Assembly: GCA_937944485.1 (NCBI GenBank)
Contig: CALDYU010000005.1
Coordinates: forward strand, 186,001 to 250,000
DNA from: an uncultured Flavobacteriaceae bacterium
GTDB lineage: Bacteria > Bacteroidota > Bacteroidia > Flavobacteriales > Flavobacteriaceae
DNA length: 64,000 bases
Direction: 5' to 3'
Shown here in pieces: positions 27,369 through 36,400 of this stretch (positions are counted from its first letter, which is position 1; each line of letters starts with the position of its first letter). The position numbers and the translations under genes are program-made. Under the pieces are notes generated by a model, which worked only from the letters and a program-made list of their open reading frames with translations, did no database searches and was not told the DNA's origin.

Positions 27369-29759
27369 TTACTCTATCGTTATCGTAACATTAACTTCAT
27401 TTCCGAGCGCATCAACAACGGTTATTTTATGTCTTCCTAGGTCGGGCGTCAATCCAATTTCATGAAAATTAGTAGTTTGTAAAACAAATTTTTCATCTAA
27501 ATACCAATATACCTCCGTCTCTGGTTTTGCATGGGCCAATTTCAAAACAACTTCATTTTTTTTGCCTTCAAAGTTCTTGGTTAATGAAATTCGACTTCCA
27601 TTTTTTGGATAAATGAATTCCATTGGAGGGATATTCGTCTTTTCACAATCATTTCGAAAATAAGGCAAAGTTTTATATGAAGGATGAGTTTTCTTATAGT
27701 AAAAAGCTAACAAAGGGGGTAAGGTAAACCATGATTCAGACACCGTTGTTGAAAGATCTGCGCAGGATGAATTTACCCGAAATTGCCTTTGCGAATCAAG
27801 TTGAACGATTTGATGAAAACTACATGCCTTTACATAATTTTGTTTATTTGGAATTGCTATGGTTTTCTGAGGACAGTTGTCTGTCGCCAGATATCCACTC
27901 TTGGAGCAAACGGTTAAATCTGTAAATTCATCATAGGGTTTTTGAAACCAATTCGTTTTGGGAAGCACATCAAAAACATCAAATAAAATAGGAGCCGCAC
28001 TACTGACCCCTGTTAGATTCGGTCGTCCTTCCCCATCTGCATTACCTACCCACACGCCAACGACAAAATCTGTTGTAACTCCGATAGCCCAGGCATCTTT
28101 ATTACCATAACTAGTTCCTGTTTTCCAAGCAATTTCATTACTACTTTCATAATACCGCCATGATTCATCACCTACCGGGCGATTTACTTCTTTCATTGCC
28201 TCAAAAGTGAGATAAATACTAGCTGCATCGAAAATAGTTTTTTCTGTACTCTTTTTTCCGAAATCAACTTCTTGATCTGTTTTAAGAACGGGGTTTAAGA
28301 ATTCGTTATTGAAGTATTCGCTTGAGGTTTTATTGAAATGATTAAGCGTTGATGCCAAATTCGCATAGGTTTTACAGAGATCCCAAAGATTGCTTTCGGC
28401 ACCTCCTAAGATCAGTGTTAAGCCGTAATGATCTGCAGATTTATTTAGCCCTTTTAATTCAAATTGATTTAGCTGATCTCTAAATTTCTGCAAGCCATAT
28501 TGTTGTAATAATCGAACGGCGGGAATATTTAAAGATCTTGCCAGTGCCTCTTTCGCGGGAATAGCACCGCTATATTCTTCTATGAAATTTTCTGGCGTAT
28601 ATCCAGCAATTTGCGTTGGCACATCGGCAACTAACATTTCTGGTAGCAACTCACCTGCGTCTAACATTGCACTATATAATAGTGGCTTTAACGTGCTCCC
28701 CGTACTACGGTTTGCTTGTATCATGTCAACATCTTTTTGATGCGTTTCTGTTGTTCGCGTATTGCCAACATAACTCAAAACTTTTCTGGTTTTTACATCC
28801 AAAACCAAAACCGCAGCATTATGTATTTGGTTTTTTTTCAAGCTTTTATAATGCCTATTTAAAATAGTATTTACCCCAGATTGTAGGTTTTCATCTATGG
28901 TACTTTGAATGCGCTTTCCTTTATAGATTTTAGCCATCTGTTCTACCAAATGAGGAGCTCTACCAGGAAGCGGAAACGGTTTTTGCGGAAGATTTTCAAG
29001 TAGTGCAAGGTCATAGGTGGTGCTATCAATTAGCTTTTCGGTAAGCAACTTTTTCAATAATCGATTTCTTTTAAGCAGGAGTTTTTCTTGATTTTTTCCA
29101 GGATAAATCAAACTTGGAGCATTCGGTAAAACGGCAAGTGTGGCCGCTTCAGCCCAAGACAGTTGCTCTGGTTTTTGACCAAAGTAACGCCAAGCAGCTG
29201 CATCGAGTCCGACAACGTTCCCTCCAAAAGGAGCCTGACTAGAATATAATTTTAATATCTCTTTTTTAGAATAGCGAAACTCTAACCGCGTAGCCAAAAT
29301 AAGTTCAATAAACTTTTCAAAATAAGATCGTTTTTGCCGCCGAGACAATCGTATCACTTGTTGTGTTATCGTACTACCTCCACGAACAGAATTACCCGCT
29401 GAAATGTTAGCTCTTAAAGCTTTAAACATTGAAACAGGGTTAAATCCGAAATGTTGATAGAAATAAGCATCTTCAAATTGAAGGAGGCAAGTCTCGAATT
29501 TACGAGGTATACTATCAGACATTGGAAAACGCCATTGCCCATCTTCTGCAATTTTAGCTCCTAAGAGAACTCCGTTACTACTGTTAACTATGGTTGCAGT
29601 TGGCGAACTAAAAAGTGGTTTTGGAAGACAGAAATAATAGGCAATAAGAAGAAGCCCCGCAAGAATAAGTTTTTTGGGGTGCTTTTTGAAAAATCCTCCT
29701 CTAATCCCTATAATGGGAAATGGATTTCGCTTTTGGATTATCTTTTTTAATGGATTCAA
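27369..29759 (-). CDS. pbpC: Penicillin-binding protein 1C
   Basis: 796-residue bifunctional peptidoglycan synthase. An N-terminal TM anchor (about 31-47) is followed by a GT51 transglycosylase with the catalytic Glu in LQFEDAYFYQHFG (E96) and GGSTITQQ (128-135). The transpeptidase has the active-site STLK (S355-K358), SLN (409-411) and KTGTS (546-550). The C-terminal BiPBP_C domain is from about 690. Residues 11-24 (RNPFPIIGIRGGFF) interrupt the usual basic N-terminus and are encoded by repeat-like DNA. PbpC is normally paired with an alpha-2-macroglobulin; here that gene lies 3.7 kb away on the same strand, at 33411-38933. Confidence 0.95.
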   Translation of the reverse strand: MNPLKKIIQKRNPFPIIGIRGGFFKKHPKKLILAGLLLIAYYFCLPKPLFSSPTATIVNSSNGVLLGAKIAEDGQWRFPMSDSIPRKFETCLLQFEDAYFYQHFGFNPVSMFKALRANISAGNSVRGGSTITQQVIRLSRRQKRSYFEKFIELILATRLEFRYSKKEILKLYSSQAPFGGNVVGLDAAAWRYFGQKPEQLSWAEAATLAVLPNAPSLIYPGKNQEKLLLKRNRLLKKLLTEKLIDSTTYDLALLENLPQKPFPLPGRAPHLVEQMAKIYKGKRIQSTIDENLQSGVNTILNRHYKSLKKNQIHNAAVLVLDVKTRKVLSYVGNTRTTETHQKDVDMIQANRSTGSTLKPLLYSAMLDAGELLPEMLVADVPTQIAGYTPENFIEEYSGAIPAKEALARSLNIPAVRLLQQYGLQKFRDQLNQFELKGLNKSADHYGLTLILGGAESNLWDLCKTYANLASTLNHFNKTSSEYFNNEFLNPVLKTDQEVDFGKKSTEKTIFDAASIYLTFEAMKEVNRPVGDESWRYYESSNEIAWKTGTSYGNKDAWAIGVTTDFVVGVWVGNADGEGRPNLTGVSSAAPILFDVFDVLPKTNWFQKPYDEFTDLTVCSKSGYLATDNCPQKTIAIPNKQNYVKACSFHQIVQLDSQRQFRVNSSCADLSTTVSESWFTLPPLLAFYYKKTHPSYKTLPYFRNDCEKTNIPPMEFIYPKNGSRISLTKNFEGKKNEVVLKLAHAKPETEVYWYLDEKFVLQTTNFHEIGLTPDLGRHKITVVDALGNEVNVTITIE

Positions 29760-29778
29760 AATTTGATTTTTAATATAT

Positions 29779-29820
29779 CCCCTCTTGAGAGGGGAAGATT
29801 GGTGATGCCAATCAGGGGTG
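29779..29820 (-). repeat. Palindromic repeat element, copy B (inverted relative to copy C)
   Basis: Read on the minus strand: CACCCCTGA, a small hairpin (GATTGG...CCAATC), then TTCCCCTCTCAAGAGGGGA (29779-29794 holds CCCCTCTTGAGAGGGG on the plus strand). The same order of parts occurs at 30298-30345 in the opposite orientation, on the other side of the DUF559-like pseudogene. Confidence 0.7.
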
Positions 29821-29858
29821 TGTTCTTTCGGGTAACATATTTCAATATTCTATAATGC

Positions 29859-30266
29859 TTATTCTAAATCTGGAATATCCCTTCCATTCACTTCTTCAAA
29901 CTCCAAAAAAAAAGCTTCTATTGACCTTAATACATTATCCATATCATTAAAAATCTGATTATCTGTAAAACGTAGTATTGAAATACCCAATGAATTTAGT
30001 TTTTCTTCTTTTCACACATCCCTTTTATAAACCTCAACCACTTCATGAGAATATCCATCAACCTCAATTCCTAACATTAGCTCGTGACAAAAGAAATCTA
30101 AAATAAAATTATCAATAGGTTTTTGACGATGGAAATCATATCCATAATACTGTTTCCTTTTGATTTTTTGCCACAGAAAAACTTCTGCCTTTGTGGAATT
30201 ATTTCGGAGCTGCCTTGCCAATTCTTTTAACCTTGGATTATATGGGATAATTTTTCGAGGCTTCAT
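29859..30266 (-). pseudogene. DUF559 (Vsr-like endonuclease fold) gene with an in-frame stop
   Basis: Translation from the ATG at 30266 gives an intact N-terminal two thirds: RQLRNNSTKAEVFLWQKIK, GYDFHRQKPIDNFILDFFC and LGIEVDGYSHE, the Vsr/PD-(D/E)xK-like core. A TGA at 30012-30014 (codon 85) follows. The same frame continues without another stop for 50 codons (reading KEEKLNSLGISILRFTDNQ and then DMDNVLRSIEAFF) to TAA at 29859-29861. That is the normal C-terminus of DUF559 proteins, so this is a full-length gene broken by one nonsense codon. It lies between two inverted repeat elements. Function in this family is not established; nuclease or mobility-related activity is inferred from the fold. 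Confidence 0.85.
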
Positions 30267-30297
30267 CTTAGACTTTGGTTTTTATTTGTTTTAAACA

Positions 30298-30345
30298 CAC
30301 CCCTGAAAAACTACGTTTTTCTTTCCCCTCTCAAGAGGGGAGGTT
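30298..30345 (+). repeat. Palindromic repeat element, copy C
   Basis: The parts in order are CACCCCTGA, a hairpin AAAAACTACGTTTTT (30305-30319), then TTTCCCCTCTCAAGAGGGGA. The CCCCTCT...AGAGGGG palindrome is at 30325-30340. It is the inverted counterpart of the copy at 29779-29820. The inner hairpin keeps its pairing but not its sequence between the two copies. Confidence 0.7.
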
Positions 30346-30351
30346 AAAAAC

Positions 30352-30412
30352 CGAACTTCGACTGCGCTCAGTACAGCTCTCAAAGAAGGTCAAAAGCCCT
30401 CCCTTCGGAGGG
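30352..30412. repeat. Further repeat strings at the end of the ABM gene
   Basis: Two more strings of repeat character follow copy C: CTTCGACTGCGCTCAGTAC (30356-30374) and the palindromic CCCTCCCTTCGGAGGGG (about 30387-30403). The second lies inside the 3' end of the ABM-domain coding region and is translated there. Confidence 0.55.
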
Positions 30413-30721
30413 GTTTGAGGAAGCTTCATACTCCCTTTCGACCAAACAGATTCTCACCTTGTACCACGAATACCAATCTTTAATTCCTTTCTGTTGAGCA
30501 AAAAGATGATCTGTATTCGCTTTCCAATTCGCAATGGCTTCGAGACTTTCCCAATAGCTAATCGTAATTCCTACTTCTTCTCGAGCACTTTCAAAATCTA
30601 AATATCCTGGTTGTTGTTTCGCTAAGGCTTCCATCTGTTGCGCCATTTCAGCATACCCTTTGTCATCATCTGTTCGGGTTGATGTAAAAATTACTGCGTA
30701 GTAAGGGATTTTGGTTTTCAT
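30380..30721 (-). CDS. ABM-domain (antibiotic biosynthesis monooxygenase-like) protein with repeat-derived tail
   Basis: 113 residues. The body is a dimeric alpha/beta-barrel ABM domain (about 5-95): YYAVIFTSTRTDDDKGYA, then QPGYLDFESAREEVGITISYW, then WYKVRICLVEREY, where most members end. Members bind or oxidise small aromatic compounds or simply act as unclassified small proteins. Residues from about 98 (EASSNPSEGRAFDLL) are encoded by a palindromic repeat, so the native 3' end seems to have been replaced. It is 8 bp after the hypothetical gene at 30730 and probably co-transcribed with it. Confidence 0.82.
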   Translation of the reverse strand: MKTKIPYYAVIFTSTRTDDDKGYAEMAQQMEALAKQQPGYLDFESAREEVGITISYWESLEAIANWKANTDHLFAQQKGIKDWYSWYKVRICLVEREYEASSNPSEGRAFDLL

Positions 30722-30729
30722 TACATTCT

Positions 30730-31086
30730 TTAAGTAATGTACTCCTTATCTAAAAAATAACTTACAATGGCCTCCTTCATTAAGACGGACTGCTCTCCAG
30801 CTTTTAAAGGTGGTAATTCCTCTTTAATCATATAATGTGGCCATCCGTCTTCATCAAAAAAATCAAACTCATAATATCCGTACGGCTCTAATAAACGGCA
30901 AATAGCGATATGCATCAGATCAAGCTTTGCGTCTTTCTTATATTTTCTATGATATTGTCCTAGTTCTTGAACACCTATCATATAGATTATGGCGTCAAGC
31001 TCTAACGGATCTCCATCAGCAAATTGATGCGATAGTTTTTCTACAAGTGAAGACCAACGCTCTTTTAGTACAATATCTCTAGCCAT
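30730..31086 (-). CDS. Conserved hypothetical protein
   Basis: 118 residues, not recognised as a named family. It is acidic and probably mainly helical, with the patterns DAIIYMIGVQELGQYHRKYKKD, broken here as DAIIYMIGVQELGQ and YHRKYKKD, then YGYYEFDFFDEDGWPHY. No signal peptide or membrane segment, so probably cytoplasmic. It is first in a two-gene unit with the ABM protein and is driven by a candidate promoter facing that of cvpA. Confidence 0.65.
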   Translation of the reverse strand: MARDIVLKERWSSLVEKLSHQFADGDPLELDAIIYMIGVQELGQYHRKYKKDAKLDLMHIAICRLLEPYGYYEFDFFDEDGWPHYMIKEELPPLKAGEQSVLMKEAIVSYFLDKEYIT

Positions 31087-31103
31087 TACTTAAACTCCTT
31101 TTT

Positions 31104-31111
31104 CAAAGGTA
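31104..31111 (-). promoter_or_regulatory. Candidate -7 box for the 30730-31086 gene
   Basis: The minus strand reads TACCTTTG, an exact TAnnTTTG match, 17 bp before the ATG. It lies only 14 bp from a second -7 box on the opposite strand. Confidence 0.4.
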
Positions 31112-31124
31112 CAAATCAAAGTTC

Positions 31125-31132
31125 TATATTTG
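31125..31132 (+). promoter_or_regulatory. Candidate -7 box of the cvpA-family gene
   Basis: TATATTTG matches TAnnTTTG, 10 bp before the ATG at 31143 or 16 bp before that at 31149. The shorter leader argues for the second start. The divergent promoters overlap within a 56-bp spacer. Confidence 0.4.
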
Positions 31133-31142
31133 TTGAAACCCT

Positions 31143-31655
31143 ATGGTTATGAATTTTTTTGACATCATTTTAGGATTGTTACTGGCATACGGGTTATATA
31201 AAGGTTTTAAAAACGGAATATTTGTTGAAGTAGCCTCTTTAATCGCTTTAATTGCTGGAGTTTTCGGTGCACTTCATTTCTCGTATATAGCTGGTGATTA
31301 TCTTGCTAAAAATATGGAATGGAACGAACGTTATATCAATATTACTGCTTTTATTATCACATTTATTGGTATCGTACTACTCGTTCATACCGCTGGCAAA
31401 TTATTAACCAAAATAGCGGATTTTGCGATGCTCGGATTGGTTAATAAAATAGCAGGTGCCCTTTTCGGAGCCCTAAAAATTGCCGTAATACTGGGAGCCG
31501 TACTCGTTTTTTTTAATCGTATAAATAATTCTGCACAATTGGTGCCTCAGGAAACCGTAAAAGAATCGGTGCTGTATATTCCGTTAGTTGAAATCGGAGC
31601 TTTTGTGTTTTCGAAAGTGCTCCCCGAAAGAGAAACTAATGAATCTCCACTTTAA
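31143..31655 (+). CDS. CvpA-family membrane protein
   Basis: 170 residues (168 if the ATG at 31149 is used). About four hydrophobic helices match the CvpA family: FFDIILGLLLAYGLYKGFKNG, broken here as FFDIILGLLLAYGL and YKGFKNGIFVE, then VASLIALIAGVFGALH, FIITFIGIVLLVH and FGALKIAVILGAVLVFF. The family is named after the colicin V production factor. Its molecular function is unclear, with links to envelope integrity and bile or stress resistance in other bacteria. Inner membrane. Confidence 0.88.
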   Translation: MVMNFFDIILGLLLAYGLYKGFKNGIFVEVASLIALIAGVFGALHFSYIAGDYLAKNMEWNERYINITAFIITFIGIVLLVHTAGKLLTKIADFAMLGLVNKIAGALFGALKIAVILGAVLVFFNRINNSAQLVPQETVKESVLYIPLVEIGAFVFSKVLPERETNESPL

Positions 31656-31725
31656 ATTGATTTTCGCATTACATACTATTTGATTGCAATTAACGTTATT
31701 TTGTAAGATTAATACTACTAAATGT

Positions 31726-32814
31726 ATGTTTTTTTATAAAAAAGCTTTTTGTACTGTAGCTTTTTTGGGGCTTTTTAATCTCGCATTTTCGCAAACTGTT
31801 TCTGCCGAAGATCTTGTAGGTATACATCCGCTTTCGCAAATTCAAATTAATAGTCTAAGTAGCCCCATTGTCGGTACACTCGTATACAATACTGATTTAA
31901 AAATACTTCAAACCTACACAGGAGCTGCCTGGGAAATATCAGAATCGCTATCAACTTTTGTTAATAATGGCAACGGTACCTTCACCTACACTGATGAAAG
32001 CGGTGCAATGATTACCCTTGGAACAATAGGACCTCAAGGGCCTCCTGGACCAAAAGGGGATACTGGAGATACTGGTCCACAAGGTATACAAGGCCCCGCT
32101 GGGCCTAAAGGCGACACCGGGGATACAGGTCCTCAAGGCAATACGGGCGCAACAGGACCAAAGGGAGATACTGGCGATACTGGAGCAACTGGCCCGCAAG
32201 GTATACAAGGAGTTGCTGGACCCAAAGGAGATACTGGAGATACAGGCCCGCAAGGTAATACGGGTGCAACAGGACCAAAAGGGGATACCGGCGATACTGG
32301 AGCAACTGGCCCGCAAGGTATACAGGGACCTGCTGGACCCAAAGGAGATACTGGAGATACAGGCCCACAAGGACCTCCAGGAAATAGCGCTGTAAAACTA
32401 ATCGATATTTACGACTCGAATGCCTCTTATGTCATTCCTAAAAATACTTTCACCAAAATAAAATTAAATACCTCACGAATTAATCTTGGAGGCATATTTA
32501 CAGTAAATAATAATCAAATTACTGTTACCGAAGGCGGTACTTATGAAATAGAATATGGTGTTTCAGCACAAACTAACGTTTGGTCTAGTGTAGAAGCTAA
32601 AATACGCGTAAATGGTTCTGATTTAAATGCAACTGATAGCTATAATGGTGGTTGGTACAAGCGCGTTACCGCCACTCGAAAAGTTTACTATACACTGGCA
32701 GCAAACGATGTGATATCTATTTGGGCGCAACGCACTGATTTTGCAAATAATGGGTCTAATGCTGTCAACACACTTCAAAATGGCTCTTTTCTACTGATTC
32801 GTAAACTTGATTAA
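31726..32814 (+). CDS. Secreted collagen-like (Gly-X-Y) repeat protein
   Basis: 362 residues from the ATG at 31726 (an in-frame TTG at 31684 adds 14 residues). The signal peptide ends near FNLAFSQ. A globular N-terminal region contains [22 protein letters not shown]. It is followed by about 40 uninterrupted Gly-X-Y triplets (32029-32388, mostly GDT, GPK, GPQ, GAT), then a C-terminal C1q-like beta-domain (from about [10 protein letters not shown] to FLLIRKLD). The triplets are organised as 13-triplet units. The architecture suggests a trimeric surface fibre. No Por secretion C-terminal domain is seen, so the route of export is unclear. Confidence 0.88.
   Translation: MFFYKKAFCTVAFLGLFNLAFSQTVSAEDLVGIHPLSQIQINSLSSPIVGTLVYNTDLKILQTYTGAAWEISESLSTFVNNGNGTFTYTDESGAMITLGTIGPQGPPGPKGDTGDTGPQGIQGPAGPKGDTGDTGPQGNTGATGPKGDTGDTGATGPQGIQGVAGPKGDTGDTGPQGNTGATGPKGDTGDTGATGPQGIQGPAGPKGDTGDTGPQGPPGNSAVKLIDIYDSNASYVIPKNTFTKIKLNTSRINLGGIFTVNNNQITVTEGGTYEIEYGVSAQTNVWSSVEAKIRVNGSDLNATDSYNGGWYKRVTATRKVYYTLAANDVISIWAQRTDFANNGSNAVNTLQNGSFLLIRKLD
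32101..32388 (+). repeat. 117-bp tandem repeat within the collagen-like gene
   Basis: A 13-triplet protein unit starting at each GPK (32101, 32218, 32335) recurs nearly unchanged at the DNA level: two full 117-bp copies and a partial third. Differences are mainly third-base changes and a GPA/GVA variation. Confidence 0.85.
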
Positions 32815-32935
32815 CCGTTACGCTTTGGTTGCATAAATTGTAGTTCAAAGAATATTGAAGTGCTTAATCGACATCTCCTTGTTCGTTCAATTATTCCTTA
32901 CATCTTTGCGTGTTGATTCTCTCAATGTGATATAA

Positions 32936-33364
32936 ATGAGTAAACTAAAAGATTTCCCTTTTTTTCATGAAGCCATTCATGAAATTAATTATCCTTTTGG
33001 GGATTTTTATCTATTTGACGGATTTGTAGTCGCCGAAATAAATGAAGGTGTACATTTTACATGGGAAGATCATGCGCAACAACTCGTAAAAGAGCTTGTT
33101 TATTTATACGATTCTAACAGTCCGAACCTTGTATTAATTGCAAATCGCGTAAACTCTTACTCTGTAAAGCCGACGAATTGGGCGAAATTTTATAAAAATG
33201 GATACGCCTTGCATGGATATGCCGTTGTGAACTATAGTAAAATGGGACGATCTATAGCGCTTATAGAAAAGCTTTTCGTTCGCACAAAATCTAAAAGCTT
33301 TAATTCTTTGAGTCGGGCAATTAACTGGGCCAAAAAACGATCTAAAAAACGAATTGCTTCTTAA
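32936..33364 (+). CDS. Conserved hypothetical, STAS/SpoIIAA-like
   Basis: 142 residues. The alternation of strands and helices (GDFYLFDGFVVAEINEGVHF, broken as GDFYLFDGFVV and AEINEGVHF, then VLIANRVNSYSVKP) and a basic C-terminal tail (WAKKRSKKRIAS) resemble small STAS/SpoIIAA-like proteins of Flavobacteriia. No catalytic residues stand out. No signal peptide. The similarity is by pattern only, so the family call is tentative. It converges with the alpha-2-macroglobulin gene. Confidence 0.55.
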   Translation: MSKLKDFPFFHEAIHEINYPFGDFYLFDGFVVAEINEGVHFTWEDHAQQLVKELVYLYDSNSPNLVLIANRVNSYSVKPTNWAKFYKNGYALHGYAVVNYSKMGRSIALIEKLFVRTKSKSFNSLSRAINWAKKRSKKRIAS

Positions 33365-33410
33365 TTAAGGTTTTTCTTTTCTAAGCACTATTGTATTCTT
33401 GCATACAAAA

Positions 33411-36400
33411 TTACCTTATTACTTCAATCCATTTTCCTTTAGTGCGTACTGTATAGTCGTTATCATACATGGCTTCTGCCTGAACTCCAGGCAAATAATA
33501 TTTACCCAAATAAGAGGCATTTAGTAAAATTCTAAATGTCTTCGTTTCATTTCTTTTCATATCAAAATAGAAGTTAACCCGATCATCTCGTATATCAGTA
33601 TAAGTCACCTTATTTTGAGCAAAATCTCCAAAATCAGTAAAACGCGTATTAACAATTTCCCAGCCACTTGGAAAAATTTCCATCAAAGCCATATCCTTTA
33701 TACGCTTAGAACTAGTATTAGTTATTGAAACCTCTGCCACGAAGTCCGTTCCTTGAGTAATCCTCGATGGATCGAGTCTTGAACCATTTCTTCCTTTAAA
33801 AACAAGTGACGTCACTAGATTTTTTTGAATCACTTTTTCTGCACCAACAGGTAAAATTCCGCTACTGATTACATTTACGTAAATAGTATTTCCATCAAGA
33901 TTTTTTATTGTAATACTATTAACTCCTTTCTTAATACTTATAGGTCGATTTGCTAAAGTCTTCTCCGTTGTTAGATTATAAGATGTGCCATTGACTTTGA
34001 AAGTGGTTTTTATCCCTTTACCACCAATCATATTTGCAAATTTGGCCATGGCCAATAAACTATAAGCCGTACTTTGTGTGCTCATATACCTTCTGTCAGA
34101 TAAATTATCAGCAATTACTTTTGCCAAACCTTGAGCCTTTACTTTATCATTTAATAAAATATACGTTTCCAATGCCATAGCTCTATTTCTATCTGCAGAA
34201 CCATAGGTATAATAATAAAATTTGCGGTTTTCAACATCTATTCTTGCAGTGCTTATAATTACCTGAGCAACATTTTTCTGCCCTATTAAAGCATAGGTTG
34301 CGGCTAGTCGAAATTTAGCTTCATTTGATACGCCATGGCTTTCTCTGAGTCGGTTCATGCTAGCCACATCAGCATTTCCTGAAAGTGCCAAGGTATAAAG
34401 ACGATAGGCTTGAGCCAAATCTGAGTTATCTGTTCCTAATCGCCATTGTTTTGCAATATTTTGCTGATACCTGATCCAACTCGATTTAAACCCGATTGGC
34501 AATACATAGCCTTTCTTTTCAGCCTCAATCAGAAAATGCCCTGCATAAGACGTTCCCCAATCATTAGCTCTGTTTTGGCCACGCCAATATGCAAAACCTC
34601 CACTCGGGTTCTGAAAATCACCCAAACGTTTTATAGTCCTTACAATATTCTGTTGTATTTGCTTTGTCTTCTGAATATCGAGATCAAAAATATCAGCTAA
34701 AAATAGTTGTGGAAAAGCTCCTGATATGGTTTGCTCAACACAACCATGTGGGTATCGTATTAAATATTTCATACGCCCATTAAAATTCATAGGCGGTAAG
34801 GTTGAAAATTCAATTTCTGCAGAGTTACTTCCCGTAATTCCAAAGGTTTCTAACGCCAGTGTTTGCCCAGCATTAGGTTCTAAAACGATTTCGTTTGTTT
34901 CTGTGGTTATCGGATTCGGATTAACAACATCTATAGGGATTTCAAAAGACGTATTTTCGCCACCGCCAGAGGCTTCAACTATGACTTTTCCAATTCCTGA
35001 AAAATCAGAAACATTCAATTGAAAGTAGGCCATTTTTTCATCTGGCTTTGAAAAATTCAATTGTTGCGTTTGCGCTCCAACTACCGTAAAGGCTTTGTCT
35101 TTTTTAATCTTTAGCGTAACACTTTTTACTTTCTTTTCCATAGCAAAAACTGTTACAGGAAGTGTCACTTTCTCCCCCGGAGTTATCTTTCTTGGTAAAG
35201 ATGCCAGTATCATTAATGGTTTACGCACTGGTGTTGTCTTTTCAGCATGGCCATAGGATTCTTTGGTATGGTCTGAAGCTACAACCATGCTGCGCACGGA
35301 ACCTATATATTTCGGAATTTTAATTTTATGAGATTTAGTTTCTCCTTCTTTCAAATTAAAAGGCCCCAAATGAACCACCATAGGTTTAAAACGATTTGCT
35401 TTTTTGTTCTTAGCTCCTGCAAGTTCACCATCACCACCAATGGCAAAAACCTGATTTATTTTACCACCATAGGCACCTATCACATCATCATAAACATCCC
35501 AAGTTTTGACTCCTAATGCTTCTTTAGCATAAAAAGTATTCCATGGGTTTGGCGTTTTAAAGCGTGTTAAGTCAAGTAAACCTTCATCTACAATTGCTAT
35601 GCTGTAGGTCATTGATTTTCCATTTTGCTCACTTATTTTCAAAGTCGTTGTTTCTTCTGGTTTTAAAACTGCTGGCATTTTTAAGACTGGAGCAAGCTTT
35701 GTTGCTTTATTTTCTACAGTAATACCAGTAACCCCATACATGCGAATGGGCGAATCATTTTTCGAATTCGAATGCGGTTGCAACGAAGTAATATTTATAA
35801 AAACGTTTGGCGTATATAATGCTGTAATTGGTAATTTAAATTTAGTCTCTCCTTCTACTGTTTCTACCCATATCGATTCTAAAACTTCACTTCCATTTTC
35901 TATAGTTACTAAAGCTCTACCACCGAATGAACTTGGAAAACTAACTGTTGCAGTTTCGCCAACATTATAAGTTTCTTTATCTGCAGAAAAGACAAGCATT
36001 GTGGCAGCAGAGGGATCGCCTTTTCTAGATTTTCCAGCCCATCCTGGCCAATCTATGTACACCGTTTTTCCGACCGCATGACCTCCGTTAGGGTCTTCAA
36101 CGCGAATTAAATACCTGCCCCATTCTGGATATTTTAATTCAAAATTAAAACTGCCTATTCCATTAGCATTCGTATGCACTATTTTCTCTTCTATCAATTG
36201 TTGATAGCGTTGATTACTGTATGAAGACAAATTGTCTGCAGACGTATCCCACCACCAGCGCCACTTCACCTTATAGATAGATGCTTTTAAATTTTTAGTT
36301 GCTTTTGGGTTGCCATCAGCATCAACTGATACTACTTCAAACTTATGATTTACATCAGTCAAAAGCATTCCTCTGCGATTGTCTCCTTTGGGTGTATTTA

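Noticed and set aside
31951-32370. Antisense open frames through the collagen-like repeat region
   Set aside because: They are shadows of the repetitive Gly-X-Y coding sequence; the sense protein has a signal peptide and domains, and the reverse frames have low-complexity composition.
32101-32388. A tandem repeat that could be mistaken for a CRISPR array
   Set aside because: The unit is 117 bp, in frame with a protein, with no unique spacers between short repeats and no cas genes nearby.
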